The notes beneath the pieces are model-generated. The model saw only the letters and a program-made list of their open reading frames with translations, did no database searches and had not been told where the DNA came from. Shown here piece after piece: positions 59,680 to 64,000 of a stretch of 64,000 bases of DNA. The stretch comes from JBCCTX01 sp965263105. Its GTDB lineage: Bacteria; Bacteroidota; Bacteroidia; J057. Within the stretch, counting starts at the first letter, position 1. Each line of letters opens with the position of its first letter. The stretch is from the NCBI GenBank assembly GCA_965263105.1, contig CBDHGL010000003.1:682001-746000 (forward strand), given 5' to 3'. A program made the translations under genes and the position numbers.

Positions 59680-60891
59680 ATGCTCGTCACCCCTCACCAT
59701 CACCTAAGCTATTGTACCAATATCCATCCAGGAGAAAGCTGGTCAGAAGTTTTCCAAAGCCTGAAGACTCACACCATTCCCTTGAAGGCTCGACTTTCTC
59801 CCAATGACTCCTTTGGGATTGGCCTTCGTTTGTCAGATCAGGCGAGTAAGGACATTTTGGAGGGCGATGCCCTAACAGAATTCAAGGAATGGCTTGTCCA
59901 GCAGGATATGTACGTATTCACCATGAATGGCTTTCCCTATGGGGGCTTTCATCGGGTAGTAGTAAAGGATGCTGTCCATGAACCCGATTGGACAACACCT
60001 GAGCGAATGGCTTACACCCAACGACTCTTTCATATCCTGGCGGAGTTGACCCCAGAATCTGGCGAAGGAGGTATATCGACCTCGCCTTTGTCCTATAAGT
60101 ACTGGCACAAGGACGAAGAAGCATTGGAAGACGTAATCCAACGTAGTTGCCTCCAGTATGCTGAATTGACCTATGAACTACATCGCCTTCGCGAAGAAAC
60201 AGGTAAATTCCTCCACTTGGACATAGAACCCGAACCAGATGGGATTTTGGAAAATACCGGGGAAGTTCTGGAGTTTTACAGCAACTACCTGATTCCCTTG
60301 GGCTCTGCCCATTTGAAGGAAGAGTATGGCTATTCAAGTAGTGAGGCGGAAGAAATGCTGCGTTCCCATATTCAGCTGTGCTATGACGTATGCCATTTTG
60401 CCGTAGGCTATGAGAATCCGTATCCCGTTTTTGAAGCCCTCCGACAGGCGGATATCCGAATCGGAAAGATTCAGATCAGTGCAGCCCTCAAAGCCGAACT
60501 TCCCTCAGATCTTGCTGCCAGAGCACCGATCAAACAAGCCTTTGGGGTATTCAATGAATCTACCTACCTCCACCAGGTAATCGCCCGAGATAAAGAAGGA
60601 AGCCTACACCAATACCGCGATTTGCCCCAGGCTTTACCCCATATGTTGGAACCTGCTATAGAGGAGTGGCGGACCCATTTTCATGTACCCCTTTTTGCCG
60701 AGCGCTACCAGCATTTGCAATCCACCCAATCGGATATTGAGGCGGTATTGGATATCATCAAGGAAATCCCCAGCACTCGACACCTGGAAGTAGAGACCTA
60801 TACCTGGGAAGTGCTTCCCCAGGAACTGAGAGAGGATTTGACCTTGTCTATCGGGCGGGAATTGGAGTGGGTGATGGAGCGCTTGAAGTGA
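59680..60891 (+). CDS. eboE: Metabolite traffic protein EboE (TIM-barrel)
   Basis: 403-aa xylose-isomerase-like TIM-barrel protein. Family marks: T-Y-C-type start (H-L-S-Y-C-T-N-I-H-P-G-E-S-W), T-M-N-G-F-P-Y-G-G-F-H, L-H-L-D-I-E-P-E-P-D-G, Y-D-V-C-H-F-A-V and I-G-K-I-Q-I-S-A-A. The Glu, Asp and His placed on strand ends suggest a metal site. In databases such proteins are tied to metabolite export with the rest of ebo. Here it is the last ebo gene; a possible separate promoter precedes it, and no eboF follows. Confidence 0.88.
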   Translation: MLVTPHHHLSYCTNIHPGESWSEVFQSLKTHTIPLKARLSPNDSFGIGLRLSDQASKDILEGDALTEFKEWLVQQDMYVFTMNGFPYGGFHRVVVKDAVHEPDWTTPERMAYTQRLFHILAELTPESGEGGISTSPLSYKYWHKDEEALEDVIQRSCLQYAELTYELHRLREETGKFLHLDIEPEPDGILENTGEVLEFYSNYLIPLGSAHLKEEYGYSSSEAEEMLRSHIQLCYDVCHFAVGYENPYPVFEALRQADIRIGKIQISAALKAELPSDLAARAPIKQAFGVFNESTYLHQVIARDKEGSLHQYRDLPQALPHMLEPAIEEWRTHFHVPLFAERYQHLQSTQSDIEAVLDIIKEIPSTRHLEVETYTWEVLPQELREDLTLSIGRELEWVMERLK

Positions 60892-61033
60892 GTAAAAGTA
60901 AATCCTATTTCTAAAAAAGGTAGCTAACACATCAGGAAAGGTGCATAGTTATACATGACTTACGGATAATCAGGAATTATTATCCAAAACTCAAGTTAAT
61001 TATTAACTTTCAGTAAATAGGAGCTCCTCAATT

Positions 61034-61077
61034 TAACCACAGAGAGGCGCAGAGTTTTTACACAGAGAAAAGAGGCG
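61034..61077. repeat. CACAGAG-type intergenic repeat
   Basis: A stretch with ACCACAGAGAGGCGCAGAG and a second ACACAGAGAAAAGAGGCG about 24 bp on, resembling the CACAGAG-rich dispersed repeats often found between bacterial genes. It lies in the 259-bp gap between eboE and aqpZ; the rest of this gap holds only a short stem (60964-60985) and the aqpZ terminator. Confidence 0.5.
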
Positions 61078-61090
61078 TATAGTTTTGACT

Positions 61091-61128
61091 GAAAAAGAAA
61101 AGGGAGAATCTCCGCAGAAATCCTCCCT
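61091..61128 (-). terminator. Terminator after aqpZ
   Basis: Stem AGGGAG/CTCCCT (61101-61106 with 61123-61128) with a partly paired inner region; on the minus strand TTTCTTTTT follows. Confidence 0.6.
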
Positions 61129-61150
61129 GTAAACAAATTAACGTATTTCC

Positions 61151-61834
61151 TTAGTCGTTAGGGGAAATGGCCTTGTATACCAAGCCCGCCAAAATGGCAC
61201 CTACAATCGGTGCTACCCAGAACAACCACAACTGGCTCAAGGCCCAGTCTCCGACAAAAATTGCCTGGCTGGTAGAGCGAGCGGGGTTTACAGAGGTATT
61301 GGTTACGGGAATACTCACCAGGTGAATCAGGGTAAGTCCCAGACCGATGGCCAAGCCCGCGAGTCCTGCGGGGGCGCTCTTATGGGTGGAACCCATGATG
61401 ATGATCAAGAAGAAAAAGGTCATGACCACCTCCGTAACCAGAGCTGCAACCATGCTATATCCTCCAGGCGAATGTGCGTCATAGCCATTAGCGGCAAATC
61501 CGCCGAGTTCAAATCCAGCTTTTCCACTGGCGATCACATACAAGATTCCGGCACCAGCGATAGCCCCCAAAACCTGGGCGATGATGTAGGGAATCAAGTC
61601 TTTGCCATCAAAGCGACCTCCAGCCCATAAGCCTAAAGAGACAGCGGGATTGAGGTGACAACCGGAAATATGGCCAATGCTGTAGGCCATGGTGACTACG
61701 GTTAGACCAAAGGCCAGGGATACGCCGAGTAGGCCAATGCCTACGTCGGGAAAGGCGGCTGCGAGCACGGCGCTTCCACAACCTCCCAGGACGAGCCAAA
61801 GCGTCCCGATGAATTCTGCGACAAGTTTGTTCAT
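61151..61834 (-). CDS. aqpZ: Aquaporin Z-like water channel
   Basis: 227-aa MIP-family channel of six membrane helices with both half-helix motifs: S-G-C-H-L-N-P-A-V-S (NPA1) and T-S-V-N-P-A-R-S (NPA2). A His in S-I-G-H-I-S-G-C-H and the Arg after NPA2 agree with a narrow, water-selective pore rather than a glycerol channel. Inner membrane, tetramer by family. Monocistronic, with its own terminator. The 273-bp gap upstream (61835-62107) has a 7-bp stem and a CCATGG repeat copy, nothing else clear. Confidence 0.95.
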   Translation of the reverse strand: MNKLVAEFIGTLWLVLGGCGSAVLAAAFPDVGIGLLGVSLAFGLTVVTMAYSIGHISGCHLNPAVSLGLWAGGRFDGKDLIPYIIAQVLGAIAGAGILYVIASGKAGFELGGFAANGYDAHSPGGYSMVAALVTEVVMTFFFLIIIMGSTHKSAPAGLAGLAIGLGLTLIHLVSIPVTNTSVNPARSTSQAIFVGDWALSQLWLFWVAPIVGAILAGLVYKAISPND

Positions 61835-62107
61835 TGTGTTTGCTTTAGAGTAGTTAAATAAGTCGGGTTGGTATGGTAGTTATGAATTGTGACAGCAAGC
61901 GGAGGAAAAGTCACGGGGAAAAAGCGTAATAAGTCCATGGTCCACAGTTTTTTTGAAAACAACGTTTTTTCTTCCCTTCCTTCTTGAGGGAAGTCAGAGA
62001 TTCCGTGAAGAATCATTTGCGGAAGGGTAGGGATGGGTACAAAACAGGGAAAGAATTTTTAATTCTCATATTCGTACCCTAGCCCCCAAGGGGTCCCAAA
62101 ATCATGC

Positions 62108-64000
62108 TCAATTTCCCTCAAGCGTCTCAAATTCCTTCACCAGCCTACCCAGTTCCTTTTTACCCAAGTCCAAGTTATCCCGATGGGTTTGGGTAAGTTG
62201 ATCACTTTCCCATTGATTGCTGTACACCCGCCGTAAACGATCTTTGATCCCTGGTAGGAAATACTCAAACCGCTTCTTCAGGCTTTGGTTGCCTAAGAGG
62301 GCATACTGCAACTCGAGTAAGGCTTGACGCTTTTGCATAAGCCTGACCATTTCTGCCTTATTCGAGGCCATAACCAGGATCTGCTGTTGTTTATCCAACT
62401 TTTTCAAGGCTTTTTCCAAAGCCTCCTCCAAGGATTCCGCTTTCATCAACTCCCGAGCCGCTTCACGATAAAAGGTGAAATTGTCTTTGGGCCCCTTTTC
62501 AGGGGAAAGCGCTAGCTTCTTTACCTGAAAATGTTGTGCGCCTCCTATCGTGCCAAAACTCTCCTTCTGTCGACCCAGCAGTTGGGCCGTATAGCGCCCT
62601 TCTGGAACAAAGCGAATGCGTTTTTGCTTCTCCTCACCGAAAATTGTCGCCGACAAATCCCAGGTAACTTGCTGAAATCCCTTTTTGTTTTTCACAGGAA
62701 GGGTAGCGATCCCTTCTCCCGCTTCAGTTGAAATTTGAATAAAAAAGGCAGGAGGCTGCTCAAAATCTTCTTCTTGGATGGAAGCGGGGTCTGGATAGCT
62801 TTCTGGGCTGTCCTTTTTTCTTGTTTCCCTTTTGCTGAGTAGCTTATTCGGGAGAAACAGGTTAATTGTAGCTCCATAAGCCGGGTTGGGGGAACTGAAA
62901 AAGTTGTCTCCAAATACGCCCTTCCGTCCGTAGCCCATATCCCCTTTTGAGAAATACTGCCAGGCATCTTTAACAGGGAAAATTCTCGTTCTGCTTACAT
63001 CTAAATCGGCCAATTCCCTAAGTAAGCTGTAGTCATCTAAGACATACATGCCCCGTCCAAAAGAGGCCCCGACCAGGTCATTTTCCCTTTTTTGTATTTC
63101 CAGGTCCCGAAAGGCAATAGTGGGGAGCTTTCCTTTCATTTGTGTCCAATTTTCGCCCCCATTGATGGAGCAAAAAATTCCATATTCGGTTGCGGCAAAA
63201 AGGAGATTCGGGGAAAGGTGATCCTCCACGATGCTCCAACAGGCGTGGGGGGCTTCAATCCCTTGCGTGATCAGGGTCCAACTGACACCAGAATTGGTGG
63301 ATTTTGCAATATAGGGACGATAGTCGCCTTCTTTGTGGTTATTGAATACGGCATAGATCACTTGTTTATCGTGTTGGGAACAAAAAACATCGGCGACGTA
63401 GGCCTTTCGGGGTATGCCGCTAATTTGGTCGATTTTCTGCCAGCTTTGCCCCCCATTGGTGCTTATTTGAATGAGCCCTTCGTCCGTTCCTACCACGAGT
63501 AGCCCTTCTTGTATAGGCGATTCAGACAAGGATACGATGGTTCCATAGGGGGAAGTAAACACATTTTTCCAAACCGCTTCTGGGGACCAGATTTTCCCCA
63601 TCACTTCTCGTTGGTTTCGATCTTCTCCTCTACTTAAATCCGGACTGATACCTTCCCAGCTATCTCCTCGGTCCTCACTCCTAAATAGTTTTTGCGCGGC
63701 AAAGTAGAGCCGCTTGGGATTGTGGGGACTAATGATCAAAGGCGAGTCCCAATGCCACCGCAAGGGGGCATCTCCTGGAACAGGTTGGGGTTGTATATCC
63801 AGGCGCTGGCCCGTTTTTCTGTCATAGCGAACGATACCTGCATACTGGGACTGGCAATAGACGATATGGGGATCTTCCGGGTCGATCCGGGCTTGGAAAC
63901 CATCTCCGCCTAAGGCCAGGGTCCAGTCGGCGTTGGTAATGCCATGACGAGATATCGTACGGGAAGGCCCGTACAGGGTAGAATTGTCCTGAGTTCCCCC
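62108..64000 (-). CDS. VPS10/BNR-repeat beta-propeller protein, C-terminal part (runs off right edge)
   Basis: The frame is open from the window edge to the stop at 62108 (630 codons seen); the TTG at 63763 is internal and no start is in view. Sortilin-type (VPS10) propeller repeats recur: L-F-R-S-E-D-R-G-D-S-W, Q-I-S-T-N-G-G-Q-S-W, A-K-S-T-N-S-G-V-S-W, C-S-I-N-G-G-E-N-W, and at the edge G-T-Q-D-N-S-T-L-Y-G. The last 250 residues form a beta domain and a charged coiled-coil tail with E-E-A-L-E-K-A-L-K-K. Such proteins are often annotated as glycosyl hydrolases, but activity is unproven. Likely exported. Confidence 0.85.
   Translation of the reverse strand, partial: GGTQDNSTLYGPSRTISRHGITNADWTLALGGDGFQARIDPEDPHIVYCQSQYAGIVRYDRKTGQRLDIQPQPVPGDAPLRWHWDSPLIISPHNPKRLYFAAQKLFRSEDRGDSWEGISPDLSRGEDRNQREVMGKIWSPEAVWKNVFTSPYGTIVSLSESPIQEGLLVVGTDEGLIQISTNGGQSWQKIDQISGIPRKAYVADVFCSQHDKQVIYAVFNNHKEGDYRPYIAKSTNSGVSWTLITQGIEAPHACWSIVEDHLSPNLLFAATEYGIFCSINGGENWTQMKGKLPTIAFRDLEIQKRENDLVGASFGRGMYVLDDYSLLRELADLDVSRTRIFPVKDAWQYFSKGDMGYGRKGVFGDNFFSSPNPAYGATINLFLPNKLLSKRETRKKDSPESYPDPASIQEEDFEQPPAFFIQISTEAGEGIATLPVKNKKGFQQVTWDLSATIFGEEKQKRIRFVPEGRYTAQLLGRQKESFGTIGGAQHFQVKKLALSPEKGPKDNFTFYREAARELMKAESLEEALEKALKKLDKQQQILVMASNKAEMVRLMQKRQALLELQYALLGNQSLKKRFEYFLPGIKDRLRRVYSNQWESDQLTQTHRDNLDLGKKELGRLVKEFETLEGN

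Noticed and set aside
61960..62000. Terminator at the stem CTTCCCT/AGGGAAG between aqpZ and the VPS10 gene
   Set aside because: No T-run follows the stem on either strand and both flanking genes lie on the minus strand with the stem in a promoter position.

Overview
The window looks like a chromosomal core segment of a Bacteroidota bacterium, possibly of the Saprospiria/Cytophagia type; I cannot place it more exactly. The evidence is a type IX secretion set (PorP/SprF-like protein, SprB-repeat adhesin with a gliding-type C-terminus, PorE-like OmpA protein), Bacteroidota-only families (DUF4105, DUF4293), general scarcity of Shine-Dalgarno sequences, and repeated promoters of the TTTG-N19/21-TAnnTTTG type. 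There is no prophage, IS element, CRISPR array or rRNA.

Layout. 1-4.7 kb: 5' part of a phosphosugar mutase, recF, a DUF721 gene, glnS and a DUF92 membrane protein. 4.7-12.6 kb: cell-envelope genes (PorP/SprF plus SprB-repeat protein, DUF4105, TonB, a thioredoxin-like protein, a CotH-like secreted protein); two perfect DnaA boxes lie at 9716-9736. 12.6-21.2 kb: aspS, a lipoprotein formylglycine-generating enzyme, a tiny T9SS-type protein joined to an XPF/ERCC4 nuclease, then the minus-strand genes waaA, a small secreted protein, ilvE, folD, queE. 21.4-25.7 kb: nucleotide-sugar genes (DegT aminotransferase, ugd, uxs, rfbC). 25.6-30.4 kb: purM-like gene, PorE-like protein, orphan mlaE, a zinc peptidase. 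30.6-30.8 kb: a 109-nt tRNA-like RNA with its own promoter and terminator that fits no standard tRNA.

30.9-46.5 kb is the information-processing block: an Lrp-type regulator, trmD, rplS, tRNA-Thr/Tyr/Gly/Thr, tuf, tRNA-Trp, secE, nusG, rplK, rplA, rplJ, rplL, rpoB, rpoC and a pyrR-like gene. Strong stem-loops sit at several gene boundaries (tRNA-Gly/tRNA-Thr, tuf/tRNA-Trp, rplL/rpoB, rpoB/rpoC), and a clear terminator follows rpoC. 46.6-54.4 kb: a DUF4293 protein, lolA-ftsK, a DinB/YfiT protein, thyA, a DUF58 gene with a Bat-like partner, and alkB.

54.5-60.9 kb is the most unusual region: a methyltransferase followed by eboA, a TatD-type eboB, a UbiA-type eboC, a dehydroquinate-synthase-like eboD and eboE. 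This is the ebo cluster known from cyanobacteria, some other bacteria and eustigmatophyte plastids, where it is linked to moving a metabolite across or out of the cytoplasm. eboF is not nearby, and the eboC-eboD gap holds a 209-nt structured leader. The window closes with an aquaporin and the 3' part of a VPS10/BNR beta-propeller protein that runs off the right edge.
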